Source of the DNA: Cyanobacteria bacterium SBLK
GTDB taxonomy: Bacteria; Cyanobacteriota; Cyanobacteriia; Cyanobacteriales; Spirulinaceae
Reading direction: 5' to 3'
Length of the DNA: 64,000 nucleotides
Assembly (NCBI GenBank): GCA_017746715.1
Contig: JAGHZQ010000052.1
Span: 124,001-188,000 of the forward strand
Numbering within the stretch: the first letter of the stretch is position 1; every line of letters starts with the position of its first letter. The translations under genes and the position numbers were made by a program. The notes under the pieces are model-generated. The model made no database searches and was not told the origin of the DNA. It worked only from the letters and a program-made list of their open reading frames with translations. Shown here one piece after another: positions 14,926 through 22,488 of the stretch.

Positions 14926-16293
14926 CTATTCCTGCATCCCCTCGTAGATTAATCTTGCCAACAAACGAATACCATCGCTTTCCTTTAACTCTGCATAAGA
15001 CGCAGGAGGACGCTTACCCATTTCTCGGAGATCGGACAAGAGTTCTGGGTGAAACTGACAAGTAAAAGAACGCCGAACTTGCTTAGTTTCAAAATCCTTG
15101 TAGTTGATACAAGTGCAAGAGCATTCCGTTAAAACTTCACCCCCTTCGATTTCAGTAGAGGCCAAAATTTCCACAGAATAAGGTAATCGTAATAGCCAAG
15201 AAAGAGAACTGTTAGCGATGAGATAGCGATAAGGCACTAAAGCATCGTGAAGCATCATATAAGCCCAATTCGCAAAAAGTACCGCCTCCTCATTCACCTC
15301 ATCAGAATGGAACATGGCAATATTAATATCATTTTCATATTGGAGGATCATCGTATCGATCACCCCTGAAAATTCATCGGCCATAACATCGTGAGCCTTC
15401 AATAATTCTATCGGAATTTGTGATGTTTTCGGACTGGGAGGCTCATAGGGTAATAAATAGCGATCGCCAACCTCTTTCTCTTCATTACGAACCACAGCAA
15501 ACTGCGGATCGTTCCATCCCTTAGCAACAACCCTACCATCCCGTTTGATAATGGGTAAATCTTCACCCACAGCTTGGATTTTTTTGCAAACATCCTGAAG
15601 GAATGGTAAAGCGTCTCCCGTGGTGTCATTATCCAAAGACTCAATACTTAAAACTTCTGCGACAGCTTTACGCAATAAACGTACGTGACATTCGGCTGCA
15701 AGTTGATGGCCGAGACAAACCGCGATCGTGGTACTACTGCAAGGAGTGCGCGATAGTAACAATGCCTCGACAAGAGAAAACATATCATCCCGAGAACAGT
15801 TAGGATGAGTCCATTGAGTCGGATCGTCAACCGATGTATTTCCTCCTTCTATGATTACGGCAATACTCGATGTCAAAATGGGAACGACGAGATCTAAATC
15901 AATGATTCCCGTTGACCATGCTGGAAACAATACGGAATCACAATCGGCGATGGTTTGAGTAACGAAAGCGACGTTTTTAGATGCTCGGACCTCTTCTCCT
16001 TGGGGATTGATCCCGACATGCTCCCACGGTTCGATAATGACAATTGCGTTGCGGAATAATTGAGGATGGGTCGCTAAAAACTCAAAATCTTCACGAGAAG
16101 AAATCACCTTCTCTAAGGGTTGTGCGTGTCCCCATTCAAATTTACCATCCTCAGAAAATAGTGTTTTTTCCACCATTGGATCTTCTGATTTTCGGTCTGC
16201 TAAAAAACGGCCTAACAAAATATGCGTCGAACTAATATCAGAACCGTATTTGCTGATGTAACCGGAACTTAAGCGCCAATTCTCTGTTGTCAT
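14926..16293 (-). CDS. Class I glutamine amidotransferase-like protein with large insertion
   Basis: This 455-residue protein has the three GATase-1 elements: nucleophile CLGHQLAAE (Cys193), then QFHPELL (His415 and Glu417). In ordinary class I domains Cys and His are about 90 residues apart. Here they are 222 apart, so about 130 residues are inserted. The N-terminal 170 residues are an extra domain with no family I know (IIEPWEHVGINPQGEEVRAS, IAVIIEGGNTSVDDPTQW). The segment ECSCTCINYKDFETKQVRRSFTCQFH is cysteine-rich. The ATG at 16293 is preferred to an in-frame TTG at 16311. It stands alone with no biosynthetic partner beside it, so the acceptor of the ammonia, or a gamma-glutamyl hydrolase role, is open. 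Confidence 0.65.
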   Translation of the reverse strand: MTTENWRLSSGYISKYGSDISSTHILLGRFLADRKSEDPMVEKTLFSEDGKFEWGHAQPLEKVISSREDFEFLATHPQLFRNAIVIIEPWEHVGINPQGEEVRASKNVAFVTQTIADCDSVLFPAWSTGIIDLDLVVPILTSSIAVIIEGGNTSVDDPTQWTHPNCSRDDMFSLVEALLLSRTPCSSTTIAVCLGHQLAAECHVRLLRKAVAEVLSIESLDNDTTGDALPFLQDVCKKIQAVGEDLPIIKRDGRVVAKGWNDPQFAVVRNEEKEVGDRYLLPYEPPSPKTSQIPIELLKAHDVMADEFSGVIDTMILQYENDINIAMFHSDEVNEEAVLFANWAYMMLHDALVPYRYLIANSSLSWLLRLPYSVEILASTEIEGGEVLTECSCTCINYKDFETKQVRRSFTCQFHPELLSDLREMGKRPPASYAELKESDGIRLLARLIYEGMQE

Positions 16294-16639
16294 CTTTGTT
16301 TGTCTATACAATACCTAAGTAGATATACTCTTATTCTTTGCTTAAGTCAATCTCTCGATCGATTTTTTGAGGAGATTTTGAGGGAGATGCGATCGCGATG
16401 AAAGGATAAGTATCGTTAAACCTGCTATTCTGAAGTATTATCTTATTTCCTAGCGCTTAGTACGATCGCTAAGATTGGAAGTAGTTCTCGCCACGCAAGA
16501 TCTGATTAATGCCAAAATATTTTCCGTTGCCGTCAATCGAGCGGGGAGCGAATTGGCGTGTTGCGAGGAGATTTCTTCGGGAGAAGAGCATACGGATAAA
16601 CAACGTCTGAAGAAAAGCGATCGCAATCTACGCTATATT
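16294..16639. other. Intergenic region
   Basis: There is no convincing gene. A 60-codon frame at 16475-16657 has no ribosome site and runs into the heptamer repeat. HIP1 sites are the only marked feature. Confidence 0.45.
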
Positions 16640-16680
16640 TTGATAGTTGATAGTTGATAGTTGATAGTTGATAATTGATA
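16640..16680 (+). repeat. Heptamer tandem repeat (TTGATAG) at the fdtB start
   Basis: There are four exact copies of TTGATAG, one of TTGATAA and a partial TTGATA. The last partial copy provides the TTG start codon of the aminotransferase gene (16675), immediately after an in-frame TAA. No Shine-Dalgarno sequence is left between repeat and start. Confidence 0.8.
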
Positions 16681-17775
16681 CAGGTTCCCTATCTCAATTT
16701 GCTTGGCGTTTATCAAGATCGCGATCGCCTTTTATCCAGCATTACCTCGGTTATTGACTCGGGCTGGTATATTTTAGGGCGAGAAGTTGCTGCATTTGAA
16801 GCAGAATTTGCCGCATTTTGTCACGCAGAATATTGTATCGGTACGGGAAATGGGTTGGATGCCTTGCGTTTAATGCTGCTGGCGGGAGATATTGGCGAAG
16901 GGGATGAGGTTATTGTTTCTGCCAATACCTACATTGCTACTATTTTAGCCATTACCCAAATCGGTGCAATTCCCATTCTCGTAGAACCGACTCGGGAAAC
17001 CTTACAAATTGATTGCGATCGCATTGCCAAAAAGATAAGCGATCGCACCCAAGCCATCCTTGCCGTCCATTTATACGGCCAACCCGCCCCAATGGACAAA
17101 TTAACGGCAATTGCGCGCCAATACAACTTACTCCTCTTTGACGACTGCGCCCAAGCACACGGGGCAAAAATCGGCGATCGCCGAGTCGGATCTTGGGGAG
17201 ATGCCAGTGCCTTTAGTTTTTTCCCCACGAAAAATCTCGGTTGTTTGGGGGATGGCGGTGCGGTCGTGACATCTAATGCACAAATCGCGGAAAAAGTCAA
17301 GCTATTGCGAAATTACGGTTCCGGGCAAAAATATTACAATCAACTCGCGGGTTGGAATAGTCGCTTAGATGAAATGCAAGCGGCAATTTTACGTCAAAGA
17401 CTGCCGGAGTTAGAGACAAAAAATGCAGAACGGAGGCGTTTAGCGCAACGATACGAGGAAAACTTACGCAACCTGCCAATTTATTTGTTACCCTATAATG
17501 CCAATGCCGTCTACCATATTTTTCCAATTTTAACGGAGGAGCGCGATCGCCTGCAACAATTTCTCAAAGCGTCGGAAATCGGGACGCTCATTCATTATCC
17601 CATTCCTTCCCATCACCAAGAATGCTATCGCGATCGCCCTTGGACAAAAATATCTTTACCCATTACCGAAAAAATCGCCCGAGAAGAACTCAGTTTACCC
17701 CTTTACCCCCGTTTAACCCCCGAACAGCAAGATTATGTTATCGACCGAATTAAAACTTTTTACGAACGAAGCTGA
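16675..17775 (+). CDS. fdtB: Sugar aminotransferase, DegT/DnrJ/EryC1 family (FdtB/QdtB-like)
   Basis: This 366-residue PLP enzyme transfers an amino group from glutamate to C3 of a dTDP-3-keto-6-deoxyhexose. Visible motifs are GTGNGLDALRLML, NTYIATILAI, FDDCAQAHGA and the Schiff-base lysine in FFPTKNLGCLGDGGAV (Lys186), then RNYGSGQKYYNQLAGWNSRLDEMQAAIL. The only start compatible with the conserved N-terminus (IQVPYLNL) is the TTG at 16675, because TAA precedes it. It overlaps the ketoisomerase gene by 41 bases, and an acetyltransferase and GT2 follow. The operon therefore makes a 3-acetamido-3,6-dideoxyhexose (Fuc3NAc or Qui3NAc type). Which epimer depends on the isomerase. Confidence 0.85.
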   Translation: MIQVPYLNLLGVYQDRDRLLSSITSVIDSGWYILGREVAAFEAEFAAFCHAEYCIGTGNGLDALRLMLLAGDIGEGDEVIVSANTYIATILAITQIGAIPILVEPTRETLQIDCDRIAKKISDRTQAILAVHLYGQPAPMDKLTAIARQYNLLLFDDCAQAHGAKIGDRRVGSWGDASAFSFFPTKNLGCLGDGGAVVTSNAQIAEKVKLLRNYGSGQKYYNQLAGWNSRLDEMQAAILRQRLPELETKNAERRRLAQRYEENLRNLPIYLLPYNANAVYHIFPILTEERDRLQQFLKASEIGTLIHYPIPSHHQECYRDRPWTKISLPITEKIAREELSLPLYPRLTPEQQDYVIDRIKTFYERS

Positions 17776-18226
17776 ATTAAAGAAAGCAGAAGCAGAACTT
17801 TTGCTAGAATTTCCTCAGATTGGTTCGGAAAAAGAAGGATTTCTTGCTGTTGCCGAAGCCGAACAAATTTTCCCGTTTCCTATCAAGAGAACCTATTGGG
17901 TTTATGGCTGTCCCGATGGCATGAAACGAGGAGGTCACGCGCATCACGATTTGCATCAAATTCTGATTTGCGTTGCAGGAGAAGTTTTAGTCACGCTACA
18001 CGATGGTTTGAACGAATATAATTTTACTTTGAATCGTCCGACGATAGGATTGCATCAAAAACCCATGTTTTGGGGCGATTTAACTTATAACCAAGATGCT
18101 GTTTTGCTCGTTCTTGCCTCAGAGCATTATTTAGCTGAAGATTATATTCGAGATTATCAAGAGTTTCTCAAAATTGCCACTCAAAACTATACCAATTCAA
18201 AATTCAAAATTCAAAATTCAAAATAA
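17735..18226 (+). CDS. fdtA: dTDP-6-deoxyhexose 3,4-ketoisomerase, WxcM/FdtA family
   Basis: This 163-residue single-domain cupin has the family signature KRGGHAHHDLHQILICVAGEVLVTLHDG, with the active-site histidines, and YWVYGCPDG before it. It moves the keto group of dTDP-4-keto-6-deoxyglucose from C4 to C3. Sequence alone does not separate FdtA (galacto product) from QdtA (gluco product). The start at 17735 lies within the aminotransferase gene. The last ten residues (NSKFKIQNSK) are encoded by a TTCAAAA heptamer repeat, so the C-terminus is not conserved sequence but repeat DNA that happens to be read. Confidence 0.86.
   Translation: MLSTELKLFTNEAELKKAEAELLLEFPQIGSEKEGFLAVAEAEQIFPFPIKRTYWVYGCPDGMKRGGHAHHDLHQILICVAGEVLVTLHDGLNEYNFTLNRPTIGLHQKPMFWGDLTYNQDAVLLVLASEHYLAEDYIRDYQEFLKIATQNYTNSKFKIQNSK
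18196..18223 (+). repeat. TTCAAAA heptamer repeat inside the fdtA 3' end
   Basis: Four exact TTCAAAA copies run into the fdtA stop. Because 7 is not divisible by 3, loss or gain of one copy would alter the frame of the tail. Two further copies lie in the element at 11798-11984. Confidence 0.8.
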
Positions 18227-18258
18227 TTATCTTTTGCTGACGCAAGAGACTTAGAATA

Positions 18259-18834
18259 ATGAGTAACGATCGATTATCTCTGCCCGAGAATACTTATATT
18301 CATCCCCAAGCCATTGTTGAGACGGAAGAGATTGGCGATCGCACGAAAATTTGGGCATTTGTTCATATTTTAGCGAGGGTAAAAATCGGTGAAGATTGCA
18401 ACATTTGCGATCATGTTTTTATTGAATCTGGGGTGAAAATTGGCAATGGTGTCACCATTAAAACTCATGTTTCCTTATGGACGGGAATCGAAATCGAGGA
18501 CTATTGTTTTATCGGTCCTAATGTTGCTTTTACTAACGATATTTATCCGCGATCGCATCGCAATCCTGCCCTAAAAAAACGCTATTTTGAGGACAAAGAT
18601 GAGAGTTGGTATCGCGGTCAAACAATTATTGCTGAAGGTGCGGCATTAGGAGCAAATTCAACGATTTTATGCGGGTTAACCGTAGGGACTTATTCGATGG
18701 TTGCTGCGGGTGCTGTCGTGACAAAAGATGTAAAACCATTTGAATTAGTGGGAGGAGTTCCCGCGAAGCATATGGGATGGATCGATCGCGAAGGCCGAAA
18801 AGTAGAGTCGCAACCCAAAATTAGCCATGAATAA
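18259..18834 (+). CDS. fdtC: Left-handed beta-helix N-acetyltransferase, FdtC/QdtC-like
   Basis: The 191-residue protein is built almost entirely of hexapeptide repeats (IHPQAIVETEEIGDRTKIWAFVHILARVKIGEDCNICDHVFIES). Like other LbH enzymes it should be a trimer. It carries the insert FTNDIYPRSHRNP found in dTDP-3-amino-3,6-dideoxyhexose N-acetyltransferases, and it should acetylate the aminotransferase product with acetyl-CoA. It overlaps the glycosyltransferase start by 8 bases. Confidence 0.85.
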   Translation: MSNDRLSLPENTYIHPQAIVETEEIGDRTKIWAFVHILARVKIGEDCNICDHVFIESGVKIGNGVTIKTHVSLWTGIEIEDYCFIGPNVAFTNDIYPRSHRNPALKKRYFEDKDESWYRGQTIIAEGAALGANSTILCGLTVGTYSMVAAGAVVTKDVKPFELVGGVPAKHMGWIDREGRKVESQPKISHE

Positions 18835-19786
18835 ACCGAAAATTTCTATTGTTATCCCATTATACTATGCCGAACGTCTTTGGGATATATTGCCCGAAGA
18901 ATTAGAAAAATTAGCGATCGCCAATCAAGACTATTTTCAAACCGAAATTGTCTTTGTCGATGATGGTTCTAAAGATAAAACCTTTGCCCTCGTGCGGGAG
19001 TTAAAACCCAAATATTTTACCTTTAAAGCCATTCGCCTTGCCAGAAATTTTAAGTCTTATATCGCCATTTTAGCAGGCATTCAAACTGCTACGGGAAATT
19101 ACGTTACTTTTCTACCGCAAGATTTACAAGAACCGCCGGATTTAGTATATCGCTTGTTCCTAGAAATTCAGCAAGGGTATGATGTTGCTTGGGCCGTGAG
19201 AAAGACGCGATCGGATCGTTTTTTTGATAAAATATTCTCCCATTTATTTCACCGTTTAATGCACTTTGTTTGGCCGGAATGGCCGCAAACTGGAGCAGAT
19301 ATGTTTATGATTTCTCGACCGGTTGCAGATGTTTTATTATCGATGCAGGAGAAGAATTCGCATATTACCGGACAGATTTTATGGAGTGGTTTTCGTCAGA
19401 CTAGAATTAGTTACGATCGCCAGCGTCGAAAAACGGGTAAATCCGGTTGGGGTTTTTGGAAAAAGGTAGAGTTAGCCATTAGCGTAATTACACAGTTTTC
19501 TTATTTACCCATTCGTGCATGTACCGTGTTGGGAATAGGATTGGCATTACTAGGATTTTTGTATGGAATTTTAATTACTTTTGAACGTTTAACGCGACAA
19601 ATTTCTGTAGAAGGATGGTCGGCTTTAATGGTCGTAATTTTATTAATTGGTGGCTTTCAATTGATTTTTTTAGGAGTCATTGGCGAGTATTTATGGCGCA
19701 TTTTTGATGAGGTGCGAAAGCGTCCGGTTTATATTGTGATGGAGAAATTTGATTCGGCTTCTTGTCAAGATCCAGATCGATACTAA
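18827..19786 (+). CDS. GT2 membrane glycosyltransferase (GtrB/DPM-like)
   Basis: The protein has 319 residues. The N-terminal GT-A domain has ISIVIPLYYAE, VFVDDGSKDKT (DXD-like metal site) and FLPQDLQEPPDL. Two C-terminal TM helices (about 225-250 and 260-285: ACTVLGIGLALLGFLYGILITF, LMVVILLIGGFQLIFLGVIGEYLWRIF) follow. This is the layout of enzymes that load a sugar onto undecaprenyl phosphate at the inner face of the membrane. As last gene of the sugar operon, it probably uses the deoxyamino sugar or its carrier for surface polysaccharide or protein glycosylation. Confidence 0.88.
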   Translation: MNKPKISIVIPLYYAERLWDILPEELEKLAIANQDYFQTEIVFVDDGSKDKTFALVRELKPKYFTFKAIRLARNFKSYIAILAGIQTATGNYVTFLPQDLQEPPDLVYRLFLEIQQGYDVAWAVRKTRSDRFFDKIFSHLFHRLMHFVWPEWPQTGADMFMISRPVADVLLSMQEKNSHITGQILWSGFRQTRISYDRQRRKTGKSGWGFWKKVELAISVITQFSYLPIRACTVLGIGLALLGFLYGILITFERLTRQISVEGWSALMVVILLIGGFQLIFLGVIGEYLWRIFDEVRKRPVYIVMEKFDSASCQDPDRY

Positions 19787-19834
19787 TGTTTTTATTGATA
19801 TATTGTTCAACTAAAAGAAGTTATAATTGGGATG

Positions 19835-20614
19835 CTAAGTTAAAATTTTGTTCCTGAAAAGCAGAGCAAATCTTTGTTCGATTTCATTGAGATAAGTTGT
19901 TAAATACGTTTCTACTCCACGATCGCGCAAAATTGCCAGATCGGTATTTCGCCAGCATTGTTGTTCCCGTTCCTCATTTTTACCGATGATTTGCTCTAAA
20001 ATGATTTTGGGATTCCTGTAGCGATCGCTGCCTTCTTTGGCAGTAGAACGCAATTTGTGAGCTTCCGTGCAAGGATCGAAGGCTAATTGTGTTGTTATTT
20101 CTGTTAGAATTTGAGCTTCTTGGGGATTTTCGGGAATAAAGCCATTGAGTACCCATGCTTCTCGTTTGGGATCAGCCGTCCCGAGTATAACTTCTAATTG
20201 AGGTTGGCGATCGCAATGTTCTTGTCTGGCTTGTTCGAGTCCTTTTCTGCGATCGGGTTGATTGTCGAGATCGCGAATCAAAAAGACAGCTTGGATATCT
20301 CTCGTTTTCTGTAAAAAACGCACTAATTTTAACACTTTCATCGCTGCAACACCATCGGGTTTAAATTTTTTGCCATCTCGAGTTTGACCCAAAAAACCGA
20401 GTTTAAATTTGGGTGGACGAACATCGCGCATAATTTTTTTGATATCTTTCCAGCAAGAATATTCCGTTCCTTCTTCCAAACCACTCCACTGAAACATATA
20501 TTGAAGATTTTCCTCTTCTAACCAATCAATTGTTTCAACCAGAACGCGATTTGCGAGTTCGGTTGCAATTTGCCAATCTGCGCGACTTTCTACAATAACA
20601 ATCACTTCAGACAT
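19835..20614 (-). CDS. Toprim-like protein paired with AAA ATPase
   Basis: The protein has 259 residues. I see a Toprim-like metal site: Glu9 in IVIVESRAD and the DXD of FLIRDLDNQPDR (Asp115, Asp117), with strand-rich flanks. KREAWVLNGFIPEN and AHKLRSTAKEGSDRYRNPK follow. Toprim nucleases work with AAA15/OLD-type ATPases in OLD, Gabija and PARIS defence systems. The start codon lies inside the end of the ATPase gene (overlap of 8 bases, ATGTCTGA), so translation is coupled. It is not a close relative of any member I can name. Confidence 0.6.
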   Translation of the reverse strand: MSEVIVIVESRADWQIATELANRVLVETIDWLEEENLQYMFQWSGLEEGTEYSCWKDIKKIMRDVRPPKFKLGFLGQTRDGKKFKPDGVAAMKVLKLVRFLQKTRDIQAVFLIRDLDNQPDRRKGLEQARQEHCDRQPQLEVILGTADPKREAWVLNGFIPENPQEAQILTEITTQLAFDPCTEAHKLRSTAKEGSDRYRNPKIILEQIIGKNEEREQQCWRNTDLAILRDRGVETYLTTYLNEIEQRFALLFRNKILT

Positions 20615-21827
20615 TTACAACCTCTTCTGGAACTTCCTCATTAACCCATTCTTCTCCTTCTGCATTCCAAAATTCTCCCGTTGTTAAGGTTTGCTTAGCC
20701 CATTCTACATCAGGATGCTCGTCTAGTCGCTTACAGGTTGTAAAACCGGAAGAATTGGTATCGAGTACGTGAACTTGAGAAAAATCTAGTTCATCGACAA
20801 TATAAGGAGAATGAGTTGTAAAGATAATTTGCAAATTGGGATGAGTTTGAACAATTTCTTTGAAAATTGCTATTAACTCCCGTTGCGCTCGCGGATGCAA
20901 ACCCTGTTCAATATCATCTAATAGAACTAATTTTGGTTGGTGCGGATGCAAATCTGGCTCATCTAATAGGGCTAATTTCGGTTTGTTAGGATTCATCAAG
21001 ATGGTGAGTAAGCCTAATGCTAAAATTGTACCTTCACTGATAGCATGAGCGGGAATGCGATCGCCCGTATTCATATCCAATACAATTTCTTGACCGATTC
21101 TTTCTTGATTTTCATCATAAGCAATCTCTCTTCCATCAATTGAAACAGAACGCTGGTGATTGATTTGTACTTTTGCTCGTTGTATCCGTATTTTTTTTAA
21201 GTTTGGTACAATCTGTTGTAACATTTTTTGTAATTTGTTGAATTTTTCAATTTCTTCACTACGTAGATAGTCTAAAGTAGGAGCTAATCCTAAACCATTA
21301 AATTCAACTTCTGGACTGATTTTATCGCTATAAGCGGCCTTCGCAAGATTTCTTGATTCTAGCTTAAAATATTCTGAATTTCCAAGTAAAAGAGCATTAG
21401 AAGATTGACGATCTTTTAAAGAAATTTCCCAACCACTTTGTTCATCATTGTACGTCTCTCCTAAATCAAAAGAAAGTCTTGGGATAAAGCTCTTGTCGAT
21501 AATTACACTCGTATCCCACATAGAAACCTTTGGATCCAAATGATAAGATATTTTCCAAGGCTGTTTAGAAATATCCTGTAAAGTCCCATGAACATCGACT
21601 GACATTCCTATTGCTCCACTTGTTATAATAAAACTAGGTGAGTTTTCATTTTTAAAAATACTTTTAAATGATTCATTTGTAAGTCTAATCATATAGGATA
21701 GCGCTTGTAAAACTGAAGTTTTGCCAGAACTATTTTTGCCGACCAGTGCGTGCAACCGAGAGTTATCTAGATTTAGATGGGTCGATTGATGCCCTTTAAA
21801 GTTTTCGAGCTTGATTTCTGTTATCAT
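20607..21827 (-). CDS. AAA15/AAA21-family ATPase (OLD/AriA-like) with duplicated Walker B
   Basis: The protein has 406 residues in the SMC-like ABC fold. It has Walker A GKNSSGKTS (residues 30-38), SEGTILALGLL as a degenerate signature, Walker B LVLLDDIEQGLHPRAQ and the H-loop IFTTHSPYIVDEL. The middle (80-270) is a dimerisation insert. A second, slightly different Walker B segment, KPKLALLDEPDLHPHQ, directly precedes the first, and the DNA shows two tandem units (see the finding). In two-gene systems such ATPases sense invading DNA or proteins and release a Toprim effector. It is 6 bases from the Uma2 gene upstream. Confidence 0.75.
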   Translation of the reverse strand: MITEIKLENFKGHQSTHLNLDNSRLHALVGKNSSGKTSVLQALSYMIRLTNESFKSIFKNENSPSFIITSGAIGMSVDVHGTLQDISKQPWKISYHLDPKVSMWDTSVIIDKSFIPRLSFDLGETYNDEQSGWEISLKDRQSSNALLLGNSEYFKLESRNLAKAAYSDKISPEVEFNGLGLAPTLDYLRSEEIEKFNKLQKMLQQIVPNLKKIRIQRAKVQINHQRSVSIDGREIAYDENQERIGQEIVLDMNTGDRIPAHAISEGTILALGLLTILMNPNKPKLALLDEPDLHPHQPKLVLLDDIEQGLHPRAQRELIAIFKEIVQTHPNLQIIFTTHSPYIVDELDFSQVHVLDTNSSGFTTCKRLDEHPDVEWAKQTLTTGEFWNAEGEEWVNEEVPEEVVNV

Positions 21828-21833
21828 GGTTTT

Positions 21834-22430
21834 TTATTCTCCATGAGTTGCTACTTGTTTACTTTTACCTTTCCTCAACCATCCAAAAACGTCTCCTACA
21901 GCTAATCGTAACTCTTCCACCAAATCCGGAACGGGTAATATAGCATTTTCCTCATCTAATAACTGAGGCTGCTGTTGCGGGGGATAAACTAAAACCGATC
22001 GCGTTGAGGAATCGATTAACCAACCCATTTGACAGCCGCGATCGAGGGAATGTAAAATCTTTCCCGTTACCCTTATTGGGCTTTGGTCTGGGGAAAGAAT
22101 TTCAATGATAAAATCCGGTACATCATTGAAAACATTGGCAATATCATCATTCTTATCAACGGGTATTTTATCCCATGAAAACACCGTTACATCAGGAACG
22201 ATCGCGCGTCCTCCAAAAATACATCGTAATTCGGGAAAGGCTCGAGCAATTTCTCGTTCTTCCACTAACTGATTAATCTCCGTTACTAATTTAGCCTGAA
22301 TTTTACTGTGTTTTCCTTGCGGCATGGATTTTTGTAAAATTTCACCGTTGATATACTCGCTAGCAGGTTGAGTTTCGGGAAGATTGAGAAATGCTTCCGG
22401 TGTTATTGTTTGAATGGGTGCTCGTACCAT
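21834..22430 (-). CDS. Uma2-family PD-(D/E)XK nuclease-like protein
   Basis: The 198-residue protein is in the Uma2 (formerly DUF820) family, common in cyanobacteria, with a restriction-endonuclease fold. The predicted active site is PDVTVF plus PDFIIEILSPDQSPIRVTGKI; conserved Asp, Glu and Lys are present. LDRGCQMGWLIDSSTRSVLVYPP is the family C-terminal strand pair. I chose the ATG at 22430, with GGAG eight bases upstream, over 22505, which would overlap the previous gene. In vivo substrates of the family are unknown. Its 6-base spacing to the AAA gene suggests one transcript. Confidence 0.8.
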   Translation of the reverse strand: MVRAPIQTITPEAFLNLPETQPASEYINGEILQKSMPQGKHSKIQAKLVTEINQLVEEREIARAFPELRCIFGGRAIVPDVTVFSWDKIPVDKNDDIANVFNDVPDFIIEILSPDQSPIRVTGKILHSLDRGCQMGWLIDSSTRSVLVYPPQQQPQLLDEENAILPVPDLVEELRLAVGDVFGWLRKGKSKQVATHGE

Positions 22431-22488
22431 TTCGATGCTCCAATCTACACCTTGCCCTAAGCTAATTTTAACAGAATTCGGAATATAT

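Noticed and set aside
16475..16657. 60-codon plus-strand frame before fdtB
   Set aside because: No ribosome site, no recognisable motif, and its end is made of the TTGATAG repeat.
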